Shown piece by piece: positions 32,780-42,988 of a DNA stretch of 64,000 nucleotides (position 1 is the first letter of the stretch; every line of letters starts with the position of its first letter). Below the pieces are notes generated by a model. That model had not been told where the DNA came from, did not search any database, and saw nothing but the letters and a program-made list of their open reading frames with translations. The stretch lies in assembly GCF_000247695.1 (NCBI RefSeq), contig NW_004624804.1:11724337-11788336 (forward strand). Reading direction: 5' to 3'. Source of the stretch: Heterocephalus glaber. Its lineage: Eukaryota > Chordata > Mammalia > Rodentia > Bathyergidae. The translations under genes and the position numbers were made by a program.

Positions 32780-32894
32780 GCCATATTCAATACAGTATTA
32801 TTTCTATTTCTGTACTACAATCTATAGAAAGATAAAGATAGTGGTGTTTTCATACAATGTAACAATTATTGACATCAACAACACAAAAGAATCA

Positions 32895-32925
32895 AACACA
32901 CACATACACACACACACACACACAA
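32895..32925 (+). repeat. (CA)n microsatellite
   Basis: About 31 bp with one TA interruption. Confidence 0.95.
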
Positions 32926-32979
32926 TGCTGTACAATGGCAGACACAAATACATTTTGATGATACCATTAAGAAATTTTA

Positions 32980-33070
32980 GGCCAGGGATTTAGCTCAGTG
33001 GTTCCACCGCCTGCTGCTCAAGCGCAAGGACCCGAGTTCGATCCCCGGTACCAAAAATAAAATAAAATAA
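32980..33070 (+). mobile_element. ID-like SINE
   Basis: Flanked by aagaaatttta copies; third copy lies after the next, antisense, element. Confidence 0.93.
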
Positions 33071-33083
33071 AGAAATTTTATAT

Positions 33084-33141
33084 TTCTGGTACCTGGAATC
33101 CAAACTCAGGACCTTGTGCCACTGAGCTAAATCCCCAGCCC
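33084..33141 (-). mobile_element. Internally deleted ID-like SINE
   Basis: ctggtacctggaatccaaac to gctaaatccccagccc, opposite to its neighbour at 32980. Confidence 0.9.
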
Positions 33142-33173
33142 AAGAAGAAATTTTATCAGGAACAAAATTCAAA

Positions 33174-33254
33174 GGGCCGGGGATTTAGCTCAGTGGTGCT
33201 GCTGCCTGCCTCATAAGTGCAAGGTCCTGAGTTCAATCTCCGGCACACAAAAAA
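33174..33254 (+). mobile_element. ID-like SINE
   Basis: gggccggggatttagctcag; flanked by aggaacaaaa copies. Confidence 0.93.
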
Positions 33255-33748
33255 AAGGAACAAAAGTAAAGATCAGAATAGAAGCTGCCTTAGAGGAAGG
33301 GAAGCTCTCAAATGTGATAGAGTATGGATCTATTTGTCAAAATATTATAGCTAAGATCTATGCTTAAGATATTTACATGATTCCTGGGCTATGCAGATTC
33401 AGGAGTATGCCCAAGAAAAGAAATCAGGCTTCAAAATGAAAGAATTTAAAAAATAATAAAAATAAGTAAAGACATCAATGGTTGCATAATACGGAGAAAT
33501 AGTTTGTAGGAAGTTATGACCAACCACTTTGGCAGGGGGGGAACATTCTGAATCCACAGTGATTACAATATTATCTTAAAACAGTCAATTTTCAACAAAA
33601 AATTATGAGACTAGAAACATGACTCAAAATCAGAGGGAAAAAATAAATGAATATTAATAATGTGCCAGGTTTACAGGAACCCAATGAAACATATACATAA
33701 TTTAGTCTACATAAAACAAAATTAATTCTTGATCCCCTAAAATTTTGA

Positions 33749-33893
33749 TTTTTTTTTTGTTTTGAGACAAGGTCTCACTATGTAGTTCACACTGGCCTTG
33801 AACTCTTGAATTCACTATATAGCTCAGACAGGCCTCAAACCTGAAACCACTTCAGTCTTCCAAGTGCTGGGATTACAGTGCTACCATGCTTGG
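33749..33893 (-). mobile_element. B1 SINE with a perfect 21-bp TSD
   Basis: The 21-bp direct repeats at 33728-33748 and 33894-33914 are identical. The 29-bp internal duplication is present. Confidence 0.95.
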
Positions 33894-33971
33894 CTTGATC
33901 CCCTAAAATTTTGAAAGTCTTATTTCAGATGAAATATTGACACTTTTCTCTGATTATAAAATATATATTAT

Positions 33972-34113
33972 GGGGGGTGATGAGGATTGAACTCACGGCC
34001 TTTGAACTGAGGTACATTCCTAGCCTTATTAACATTTTTTATTTTAACAGTTGCTAGATTGGCTAGTCTGGACTCAAATTTTTGATCCTATCTCAGCCTC
34101 CCAGATTACAGGC
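33972..34113 (-). mobile_element. B1-ID composite SINE
   Basis: tgatgaggattgaactcacg, then a shortened B1 part ending cccagattacaggca. Confidence 0.8.
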
Positions 34114-34305
34114 ATAAAATATATACTGTTTTAAAACTAAAAGCACATTAAAGCATGAAAAAAGATCCCATAATTCCTCTACCCTGAGATGAATGAAATA
34201 TGGGTATGTCGGTTTTAATGCACATATTTTAATCAATTTTGAATGACACATTACATGTATTACCTTTTTTCCCTTATTTCTTTTAAAAATACAAGGTTTT
34301 ATGAA

Positions 34306-34453
34306 CTGGCCCAGGAGGCGTATACCTATAATCCCAGCACTTGGGAGGCTGAGGCAGGAGGATCACCCAATGTTCCAGGCCAGTCTGGACTACATATCGA
34401 GTTCAAGGCCAGCCAGAACTACATAGTGAGACTCTGTCTCAAAACAAACAAAA
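34306..34453 (+). mobile_element. B1 SINE
   Basis: cctataatcccagcacttgg to gtgagactctgtctcaaaac. Confidence 0.92.
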
Positions 34454-34465
34454 ATCTGAGGTGTT

Positions 34466-34600
34466 GATTTGTTTGTTTATTTATTTATTTAAAGTCAGGG
34501 TCTCACTATAATGCCCAGGTTGGCCTCAAACCCCAGGGATCCAACAATCCTCTTGCCTCAGCCCTCTTTACCTGGGAGTACATGCAAGTACCACCACAGT
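34466..34600 (-). mobile_element. B1-like SINE
   Basis: gtcagggtctcactataatg to gcaagtaccaccaca. Confidence 0.85.
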
Positions 34601-34750
34601 GATTTAAAAATTCAATTTGTAATGGTCACATAATAGACAAATCCCTATATTTATTAACTGGTTTAGAAATTAAACTGTTCAAAATTTCTAACATCACCTC
34701 AAATAGAATAACTATATAAATTTTCTTCCCTTAAGACAGTTTCTCTCTCT

Positions 34751-34832
34751 TTTTTTTGCATTACTGGAGATTGAAACCCAGAGCATTGCATATACTGAGC
34801 AAGCACTCTACTACTGAACTAGAGTCCCATCC
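34751..34832 (-). mobile_element. Old ID SINE
   Basis: ggagattgaaacccagagca to ctagagtcccatccc. Confidence 0.8.
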
Positions 34833-34850
34833 CTTTAAAATAGTTTCTTA

Positions 34851-34990
34851 AACTGAGTGAGGTAATGTGTACCTATAGTCCCACCTACTTAGAAAGTTGA
34901 GGTAGGAGGATAGATGGACCAGGGACCATCTGGCTCAAGACCAGCCTGGGTAATACAATGAGAACCTGTCTCAAAAAAAGAAAAAAAAAG
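34851..34990 (+). mobile_element. B1-like SINE
   Basis: gtacctatagtcccacctac to gaacctgtctcaaaaaaag; ends just left of the DPY19L4 retrocopy. Confidence 0.8.
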
Positions 34991-35000
34991 TTTCTTAGAA

Positions 35001-35010
35001 GTAAATTACA
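35001..35010. repeat. Target-site duplication, left copy (gtaaattaca)
   Basis: Identical to 39187-39196. The two copies flank the DPY19L4 retrocopy exactly where its 5' UTR begins and its A-rich tail ends. The preceding tctt/agaa is compatible with an L1 endonuclease nick, a variant of TTTT/AA. Confidence 0.8.
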
Positions 35011-38000
35011 GGGGAGCGGGGCTGGGAGCGGGCCCAGGGTGGCCGAGGGCTTTGGCGATGCAGAGGGAGGGAGACTCTGGGCCGCGCGGGAGCCAGAGGC
35101 CAACTGCAGCGTTGCAGAGACATGGCAGAGGAAGAATGTCCAGCTGTAAAACTATGCCAAAGAAAAAAGCCAAAGTCTTCAGAAAATAAGGAATCTGCCA
35201 AAGAAGAGAAAATCAGTGACATTCCAATTCCTGAAAGAGCTCCAAAATGAACTTGAATGGGAAATCACATTTCAGGGTGAGTGCTATTAATACTCCTATT
35301 ATAAAGATATGTTATAGGTGCCCTCATTTGAGAGAGTAGATTATTGAGCCTATGTATTTCTATATTGGCATTGTTTTGGATTGCAAGGAATATATGTTAC
35401 TGCTTTATTTGTTACAAGTTCGCTTATGAGTGGAACATGGCTAGCAGGAATGGTTACTGTTGCATGGTTCATTAACAACAGGGTAGATACAACAAGAATT
35501 GAATACTCCATTCCCTTAAGAGAAAACTGGGGACTGCCATATTTTGCATGCCAAGTTGCTGCACTTACAAGCTATTTTAAAAGCAACTTAAATACTTATG
35601 CAGAGAGGTTTTGCTACCTATTGATGAGCGCTTCAACTTACACCTTTATGATGTGAGAGTACAGCCACTATCTCGTTTCTTCAAGCAGTATCTCTGTTCC
35701 TGCTAGATGTCTTTTCAGTGGAGCAAGGTGACAAGGTCCATGAGGTGTATAAAATCTACATATTTTCTCTGTTTCTGGGATATTTACTGCAGTTTGAGAA
35801 TCCAGCTTTATTAGTATCTCCTTTATTAAGTTTAGTAGCAGCCTTAATGCTTACAAAGTGCCTTCAGCTGAATGGGAAGAAAAGAACTTATGTAGCTAAA
35901 ATAATGAAAGAATCGATTAACTTTTACCTGGTGTGTACTCTGCCAGTGACATCGAATATTATAATAAAGATGTTTGTTCCACACAAAGAAAATGAGCACA
36001 TACTCAAATTCCTTGAAGTAAAATTTGGGCTCAATATGACTAAGAATTTTACGACAAATTGGCTCCTGTGTCAGGAGTCCCTCCAGACACCATCTCAGGA
36101 TTTTCTTTTGCGATTGACACAGTCTTTTTTATTATCATTCTATATTCTAGCATTAATCATTTGTCTTCTATGATGCAAGTTATTTTTAGGAGGATTAATG
36201 GTAAGTCCTTGAAAGAAATTGTTTTTCCAAAAGGTGGGCGAATTGGAGAAAGGACAGAAATAATTTATCATATAATTCACACTATTTTATTGGGTTCTCT
36301 TGCAATGGTTTTAGAAGGCTTGAAATGCATTTGGACTCCTTACATGTGCATGTTGGCAGCATCTGGTGTGTGTTCTCCTGAACTTTGGACGACACTTTTC
36401 AAGTGGCTTCAATTAAGAACTGTGCACCCAACATTGTTGGCTCTTATTCTAAGCATGGCTGTGCCCACCATAATAGTTCTCAGTTTATGGAAAGAGTTTT
36501 TTCCCAGATTAATGATGGAGTTAACGGAACTACAAGAACTCTATGACCCAGATACAGTGGAACTTATGACCTGGATAAAAAGATAAGCCCCAGTGGCAGC
36601 TGTGTTTGCAGGAAGCCCACAGTTAATGGCAGTGATTAAATTGTGCACTGGATGGATGGTGACCAGCTTGCCTCTCTACAATGATGACAATCTTCTCAAG
36701 AGAAATGAAAATATTTATCAAATCTGTTCAAAGCGATCTGCCAAAGATATTTATAAAATTCTGACATCCTACAAGGCTAACTACCTAATAGTAGAAGATG
36801 CTATCTGCAATGAGATGGGAACCATGAGAGGCTGTAGGATTAAAGACTTATTAGACATTGCAAATGGCTCACGTGGTTTGTGAAGAAGGCGACAAGTTAA
36901 CCTACTCAAAATATGGACGATTTTGTCATGAGGTCAAAATTAACTAGTCTCCATATGTGAATTACTTCACTCAAGTATACTGGAACAGATCCTACTTTGT
37001 ATATAAAATTAACACTGTGATATCTTTCCAGTCTTGAAAAGTAACAGAGCCTTCATTTCAAAGACTTACTGTACCTGAAGTAAAATGCAGTTTTCTTCTA
37101 CCTACCTGGTGTCTGATGCAGATCAAACTGTGGCCATTTGAAATGCTGCTGCTCCTTTTCCCTCCTGCTGTTAACTTGGCTCAGTTTTTTGTGAGAAATA
37201 GTAGATCAAGCATTATTGATCTTGAGTCAAATGTCAAATCTGTCACTGTGCAATATTCCAGACAGGTTTCTTCCTTACTGTCACATGGTCTTTAAAGAGT
37301 TTGCTTATTTCAATGTTTCCAAATCTGCATTCTATAATATTGATCTTGAATTTGAATGTGTTCAAGGTCAGTATACTTCTCAAACATAATTTTAATAAAT
37401 ATGTAGTGATATAATTATATCACAAAAGGAAAGATTATTCTTCAAGCAGGTTGCTGAAAATGTTTTAATAACTGAAATTTTACAATAAAAAACTAATTTA
37501 AATGTTAGCTGAAAATCTGTGACATTTAAAACTGAAATTATAAAAGGTATTTTAAGGATATACATAAAAGTATATCCACAATATTCCATGATATCACTCT
37601 CATCTGGTGCTTCTATAAGTGAGCACTTTCTTAGTAATACACAGTGCAGGTTATTTGAATTTTATTATTTTATGTCTCTTTATTAAGTGATTATCTTTTC
37701 ACTTATGTCCATTAATTTGACAACAATTTAATCATGATAAAACAATAACGCTTGTTACTTATACATAAATATATATTTTTACATGGGTATTTAAAAAAAT
37801 GTTCAGGTTTTTAAAAAATACAGATATAGGGTATACAGTCTGTTCACATTTTCCATGAAAGTATTAAATAAAAAACTCTCAAAATAATATGTATACTACA
37901 ATGTACACCAGTTTCTGAGGTATATGTAGATGCTGTTAAACATACCTCTACATGCAGAAACACTCTAAAATACAAATATTATTTACAAATCTATGATAGA

Positions 38001-38263
38001 ATTTTCTACATCCAGAAAAAATTATAAGAAAATTTAAAACACCATTTCACAGTGTAAATCCTATGTTCCTTTAGTATTTTTGATCATTTATGAAAAGAAT
38101 TCTAAAACAATTAATTTGCCCTTTTAAAGAGGTTCAGGATAGATACAGCTTTAGATGTATCATTTTAATAAGATGAGATGCATGATTAGTTTTGCCTTAT
38201 ATACCTGTTCAGTGAACAGGTTTTGAAACTTTACTTGTTAGAGTACTGTAAAAATTGCATTTT

Positions 38264-38348
38264 GGGGCCGGGGATTTAGCTCAGTGGTTCCGCTGCCTGC
38301 CTTGCAAGCACAAGGTCCTGAGTTTGATCCCTGTTACCAAAAAAAAAA
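38264..38348 (+). mobile_element. ID-like SINE inside the retrocopy
   Basis: Perfect 13-bp duplication aaaattgcatttt (38251-38263 and 38349-38361). Confidence 0.94.
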
Positions 38349-38417
38349 AAAATTGCATTTTTGGAACTCTAAATTACTCCATTAGGAGGGAATATCTTCC
38401 TGTTGTTTTTATTTTCT

Positions 38418-38419
<2 letters not shown>

Positions 38420-38457
<38 letters not shown>
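38420..38457 (+). repeat. (AC)n microsatellite
   Basis: About 17 dinucleotide units plus one GC interruption, in the retrocopy 3' UTR. Confidence 0.95.
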
Positions 38458-38459
<2 letters not shown>

Positions 38460-38780
38460 TATATGTTTAAAGTACATTTATTCTTAGAGTAACTCTAGGA
38501 TGCTTTGCTCTTCTGGAGCTTAAGAACTGTTTCAGAGTGCATATATCTAATGCATTTGTTTGTTGGTTTTCATTTCGCTCTTATATAACTGTTTTAACTA
38601 TATTCCGATAGTTGCAGGCAATGTACTTCAGGTGACTGTGTACATCTTAGTAGTGACTTCCTTGTGTTTAGCATCCAACTTTATGAAAATATTACCATAC
38701 CTACCTAAGTACAGAACAAATTGTCACATGTAGTACTTGTGATCAGAGCATGTAAAAAATGTAATTTAAAAGTCAGCTTG

Positions 38781-38870
38781 CAGGGTCAGAGATTTAGCTC
38801 AGTGACACTGAGCCTGCCTCACAACAGCAAGATCCTGAGTTTGATCCCCGGTACCAAAAAACAAAGAAAC
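38781..38870 (+). mobile_element. ID-like SINE inside the retrocopy
   Basis: Perfect 12-bp duplication aaagtcagcttg (38769-38780 and 38871-38882). Confidence 0.94.
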
Positions 38871-39010
38871 AAAGTCAGCTTGTATATTTTGAAGAGGAAG
38901 TAGAACAACCTACTTTCTATGTAATGTGAAATATTTAATTAAACTTCAATTGGCTTATATTATGATCACATGTGCTGAATTAGTTTTGGTAGTTATGTTT
39001 TGTTTGCCAT

Positions 39011-39110
39011 GTCATTTTATTTTTTTTATTTATGGGAGGTAGGGGTAATCAAACTCAAGACCTCGTGCTTGCCAGGCAAGCGCTGTGCCACTGAGCTAAA
39101 TCCCCGGCCC
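39011..39110 (-). mobile_element. ID-like SINE inside the retrocopy
   Basis: 10-bp duplication tgtttgccat (39001-39010 and 39111-39120). Confidence 0.92.
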
Positions 39111-39186
39111 TGTTTGCCATTTTAGTATGTTGATTTTGCTTGTCAATTCCTTAAATAAAATAGATTTGGAGGGAAAAAAATAAAAT

Positions 39187-39196
39187 GTAAATTACA
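39187..39196. repeat. Target-site duplication, right copy (gtaaattaca)
   Basis: Pairs with 35001-35010 and marks the 3' end of the DPY19L4 retrocopy after its tail. Confidence 0.8.
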
Positions 39197-39308
39197 TTAA
39201 AAAAAAACTATTCACATTTGGTAGTTATCTCCAGAAATAATAACAAACAGCTTTCCAGAAAAGTACTTTCAACCAGCAGTATACAGAATACCTAAATTAT
39301 TGACTCTT

Positions 39309-39389
39309 GGGCCGAGGATTTAGCTCAGTGGTGCCGTGCCTGCCTGGTGAGTGCCAAGGTTCTGAGTTCGATCCCCCGTACAAAAAAAA
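39309..39389 (+). mobile_element. ID-like SINE
   Basis: 15-bp duplication with one mismatch, aaattattgactctt (39294-39308 and 39390-39404). Confidence 0.94.
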
Positions 39390-39446
39390 AAATTATTGAA
39401 TCTTACTCATCAGATTTAATTTCTAATTTTAAAATATTTTGTAACA

Positions 39447-39531
39447 GGGCCAGGGATTTAGCTCAGTGGTTTTGCCGCCTGCTGTGCAAGCACAAGGACT
39501 GGAGTTCGATCCTCAGTACCAAAAAAAAAAA
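39447..39531 (+). mobile_element. ID-like SINE
   Basis: gggccagggatttagctcag to A13; ttgtaac copies flank it. Confidence 0.92.
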
Positions 39532-39644
39532 AATTTGTAACTGAAAGTTAAAATTATTTTAAGTTGTGTATTACACATTCTATAAACTACCTCTAGCTTC
39601 TGTTTCATTAAAAGTCTATGCATGCCCTTTCCCCATTCATTTTG

Positions 39645-39793
39645 TTTTGTTTTGGTTTGGTTTTTTGAGACGCTTTGCAGTTCAGGATGGCCCTGAACTC
39701 ACTATGTAGCCCAGGCTACCCTTGAACTCGAGGCAATCCTCCTGCCTCTGCCTCCCCGAGTGCTGGGATTATAGGCATGTGCCATCACACCTG
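39645..39793 (-). mobile_element. B1 SINE
   Basis: 12-bp repeats gccctttcccca (39624-39635 and 39794-39805). 29-bp duplication present. Confidence 0.92.
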
Positions 39794-39992
39794 GCCCTTT
39801 CCCCACTTTTTCTAAAACTCAAAAACATCAAAGCTGAAAGACCTAATTCATCCCTCCCAGCCAAAGCAAAACACAGTACCTCAGAGAACATTCCTGAGAA
39901 AAAGTAATCTAACATCTACTTGAACGCTTAAAGAGACATACAGCTCATTACTTCATAATACAAACATTAAAAATGGGGAAAAATTACTTCTC

Positions 39993-40068
39993 ACTGAGGA
40001 TGTAGCTCAAGCTCCGTAGTACAGTGCCTAGTGGGAGACCCTGGCTTCAATCCCCAGTCCTGGGGGGA
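39993..40068 (+). mobile_element. Old ID SINE
   Basis: ctgaggatgtagctcaagc and cttcaatccccagtcc. Confidence 0.7.
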
Positions 40069-40436
40069 GGACACAGTTCTAACCAGAAATTTTCTTAACC
40101 TGAATTTCCAAAGAGCTTCACCTCACAGAACTACACTGGTGTGATAGCATTTCAATAAATAATTGCATTCAATCTCTTGATATTTTTTGCAAGTCACTGA
40201 AATTCTAAAATAAAGGGTTAAATGTCTATGCTCACCTGAATACTGATACATAATTCAACCACATGTTACAAAGCACTGAGTAAAAAGTTTCATGATGGTT
40301 TTCTAGTGAGGCTAATTCTCTATCTGTTGACTTCAGAAAGCCAACCCCAAACTATTCTTTTCAAAAATAAAGTACTTATTTTCTTTACATTTATCTGAAT
40401 ATGGAAAAAGTTAAAGTGATGTTAATGTACAGTTGT

Positions 40437-40575
40437 CATTTATTAAGTACTTACTATATGTGCAAGGCACTGTCCTAAATGCTTTCTAGTACTATACATT
40501 TGACTTATTTTCAATCATATAATCTCCATTGTTTCCATTTTATAAAAGAGAAAATGAATAAGATGACAAGAAAAA
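40437..40575. mobile_element. MIR/L2-like fragment
   Basis: Contains ttattaagtacttactatat, gcaaggcactgtcctaaatg and ttttataaaagagaaaatga, the order seen in MIR-family tails. Confidence 0.6.
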
Positions 40576-40578
40576 ATT

Positions 40579-40658
40579 GGGGGGAGGTACTGAGGATCAA
40601 ACTCAGGACCTTGCGCTTTCAAGGCAGGCATGGTACCACTGAGCTAAATCCCTGGCCC
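40579..40658 (-). mobile_element. ID-like SINE
   Basis: ggtactgaggatcaaactca to gctaaatccctggccc. Confidence 0.92.
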
Positions 40659-40749
40659 GGCAAGAAATGTCTTAATGAACAATTGCTGGATAATTTCAAA
40701 AGAATAACTTGTGATTGGAAAATATTCATTACCTAGAAAAAATTTTAAC

Positions 40750-40937
40750 CAGACCCCAGCATAGTTATACATACCTGTAATGCCATCACTCTGGGAGGTT
40801 AAGACAGGAGGATCACAAATTCAAGCCCATTCTGGAAAACACTGGGAGACCCTGCCTCAGAAATAAAAAGAGCTGGAGAAGCAGCTCAGTGCAGAGGTCT
40901 GGGTTCAATCCCCAGGACCGACCCCCCCCCAACACAT
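40750..40937 (+). mobile_element. B1-ID composite SINE, complete
   Basis: B1 half then ID half between perfect 11-bp repeats aaaattttaac (40739-40749 and 40938-40948). Confidence 0.9.
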
Positions 40938-40950
40938 AAAATTTTAACTA

Positions 40951-41030
40951 GTCTGGTGATAGGGCTCAGTAGTAGAGTACACGCTTAGATGCATAGGGCG
41001 CCCTGCTTTCAATTCCTGGTATTGAAGAGA
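40951..41030 (+). mobile_element. Old ID SINE
   Basis: gatagggctcagtagtagag and ctttcaattcctggtatt. Confidence 0.75.
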
Positions 41031-41099
41031 AAAGAGTTAAAGCTATCAAACTTAGATAACTATAACACCAAAAGCACAGGCAACAAAAAAAGATAAACA

Positions 41100-41655
41100 T
41101 GGTCTGATCTAAAATGGCCCCCAAAGGATCACCTGTTGAGGGGGGAAGCTTTTGAAAATGTGAATAGATCATAGGGACTCTAACTTCATCATCGGATTAA
41201 TCCATTGATAAATTCGTAGCTGCTGGGCTGTGGGGAGGTTGGGCCTAGTTAGAGGAAGGAAGGAAGTGACTGAGGGCATGACTTTGAAGGGTATATCTCT
41301 GGGGAAGTAAAAAAATCAAGATGAATTATGTACATGTAGAAACTCCCCATGATGAATGTAATCATTATGTACTAATAAAAACAAAAGATAAAACATTTTT
41401 AAAAGGGTATATTTTATCCCTGGCTCCTTCCTCTGGCTTAGGCCCTTCCCCTCTCTGCTTCTTAGCTGCTAAGAGGTGAGCAGCTTTCCTCTACCACTCC
41501 CTTCTACCACAAAGTCTCTGCACTGCCTCAAACCTAAAAGCTGTAGAGCCAGGAGACCCTGGAGTAAAACTTCAGAGATGGTAGCCAAAATAAATACTTT
41601 TTCCTTTAAATTGTTTATTTTGGATATTTCATCTCACTTGATGGAAAAGTAGTAT
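41100..41655 (+). mobile_element. MaLR-type LTR, interrupted by a short L1 tail
   Basis: Starts TGGTCTGATC, carries the gggcctagtt/gaggaagg motif and the AATAAA region (gccaaaataaatac) expected of MST/MLT-like LTRs. It is interrupted at 41297-41402 by an L1 3' fragment with its own target-site duplication. The end is diverged. Confidence 0.7.
41297..41402 (+). mobile_element. Truncated L1 3' tail inserted in the MaLR LTR
   Basis: About 106 bp with the tail motif atgaatgtaatcattatgta followed by an A-rich end. It is flanked by the 10-bp duplication aagggtatat (41287-41296 and 41403-41412). A severely 5'-truncated L1 is the simplest reading. Confidence 0.7.
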
Positions 41656-41721
41656 GAATGGGACCAAATAAAAATTTAAAACATTTGTGTAGCAAATGAC
41701 CCTATTAAGAATGAAAAGGCA

Positions 41722-41815
41722 GCTGGGGATTTATTAGCTCAGTGGCACCATGCCTGCCTTACAAGCGCAAGATCCTGAGTTCAATCCCTGGTATTGACAA
41801 AAAAAAAAAAAAAAA
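41722..41815 (+). mobile_element. ID-like SINE in L1
   Basis: agctggggatttattagctc, with a 3-bp insertion in the A box; A17 tail. Confidence 0.92.
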
Positions 41816-41941
41816 GGAATGGAAGAAAACCATCCATCTATAGAGATCAGATAGCCAGAATATATAAAGAACTTCTACAACAGCAACAAAAACTCAAAAA
41901 AATAAGTAAAAATAAAAGGAAAGAAAAGAAACAAAACCTCA

Positions 41942-42072
41942 ATGAGATGTGGTAGCTCACACCTATAATCCTAGCAATCAAGAGGCTGAGACAGGAGGAT
42001 TGCAAGTTGGAGGCCAGCCTGGGCTACACAGTGAGTTCAAAACCAGCCTGGAATTCATAGTGAGACACTATC
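41942..42072 (+). mobile_element. B1 SINE in L1
   Basis: gatgtggtagctcacaccta to tagtgagacactatc; tail missing. Confidence 0.88.
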
Positions 42073-42163
42073 ATTCTGCACTGATGGTGAGAATTTAGAA
42101 TGGTGGAGCTGTTATGGAAAAATGGTTGACAGCTCCTCAAAAACTTACATACAGATTTACCAA

Positions 42164-42278
42164 ATCAGGCTTAGTGGGACATGCTTGTCATCTCAGCTGC
42201 TCAAGAGGCTAAGTCAGGAGGTCCACAAATTCAAGCCCATCCTGGGCAACTCAGACCCTGTCTCAAAAAAAATTGAAA
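42164..42278 (+). mobile_element. B1-like SINE in L1
   Basis: agtgggacatgcttgtcatc to agaccctgtctcaaaaaaaa. Confidence 0.8.
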
Positions 42279-42385
42279 TAGCCAGGCATTGTGGTGCACG
42301 CCTGTAATCCCACCACAGTAAGTTCAAGGTGACCTGAACTATATAGTGGCACCCTGTCTCAAACAAACAAACAAACAAACAAACC
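42279..42385 (+). mobile_element. B1 SINE, internally deleted, (CAAA)n tail
   Basis: gccaggcattgtggtgcacg to gcaccctgtctcaaac, then five or six caaa units. Confidence 0.85.
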
Positions 42386-42439
42386 TATACCCATATTATT
42401 CACAGCAGCATTATTCACCAACAGTCAAAAGTAGAAGCA

Positions 42440-42524
42440 GGGCCAGGGATTCAGCTCAGCAGCACTGCACCTGCCTTGCAAGTGCAAGGTCCTGAGTTCG
42501 ATCCCCAATAACAAAGGAAAAAAA
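42440..42524 (+). mobile_element. ID-like SINE in L1
   Basis: Perfect 13-bp duplication aaaagtagaagca (42427-42439 and 42525-42537). Confidence 0.95.
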
Positions 42525-42626
42525 AAAAGTAGAAGCAAGTCTATCAATGTATGAATGGATAAACAAAATTTGGTACATGTATACAATTAAAATAGTATTC
42601 AGCCTTTAAAAGAAAGAAAATTCATG

Positions 42627-42733
42627 CCGGGGATTTAGCTCAGTGGTGCTGCCGCCTGCCTTGTAAGCACAAGGTCCTGAGTTCGATCCCCGATAACAAA
42701 AACAAAAAACCAAAAAAAAAACAACAACAAAAA
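42627..42733 (+). mobile_element. ID-like SINE in L1
   Basis: gccggggatttagctcagtg to a long A/C tail; agaaaattc copies flank it. Confidence 0.94.
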
Positions 42734-42897
42734 AAGAAAATTCTGGCACATGCTACAATACAAATGAACTTTGAGGATTGTTTAATGAATATGAATTTCA
42801 GTTTGAGAGGACAGAATGAATTCTAGAGGTAACGGTAATGATAGGTACTCAACGAACTTAATATTATTGAACTATATACTTTAAAGTGATTAAAATG

Positions 42898-42988
42898 GGG
42901 CCGGAGATGTAACTTAGTGGCACAGCACCTGCCTGACAAGCAAGGAGCCCTGAGTTCAATTTCCAGTACCAAAAAAAAAGAAAAAAAG
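42898..42988 (+). mobile_element. ID-like SINE in L1
   Basis: gggccggagatgtaacttag; gattaaaat copies flank it. Confidence 0.92.

Larger units (their letters stand above)
35011..39186 (+). pseudogene. DPY19L4: DPY19L4 processed retrocopy (psi-DPY19L4), nearly full length
   Basis: An intronless copy of DPY19L4 mRNA: GC-rich 5' UTR (35011-35121), ATG at 35122 opening MAEEECPAVKLCQRKKPKSS, multi-pass membrane-protein body, the family C-terminus INTVISFQS with its stop at 35+2 kb (37035-37037), and about 2.1 kb of 3' UTR. It ends in AATAAA followed by an A-rich tail (39160-39186). Ten-base direct repeats, gtaaattaca, flank it at 35001-35010 and 39187-39196. The DPY19 family are ER membrane proteins; some members are tryptophan C-mannosyltransferases, while the activity of L4 is less certain. 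Disabled by a TGA at the first internal gap, a Trp-to-TGA change near 35654, several frameshifts (about 35690, 36160 and 36880), a Gln-to-TAA change near 36584 and a TAG near 36944. Two stretches of about 40 codons each are missing (junctions near 35248 and 35335). Three ID-like SINEs have landed in its 3' UTR. Antisense to CTDSPL2. Confidence 0.93.

Noticed and set aside
35718..36173. 151-codon plus-strand membrane-protein ORF
   Set aside because: Another frame of the same disabled retrocopy; it overlaps the next one only because of a frameshift.
36059..36586. 175-codon plus-strand ORF with membrane-like segments
   Set aside because: It is one surviving frame of the DPY19L4 retrocopy, bounded by a frameshift and a nonsense change, not a separate gene.
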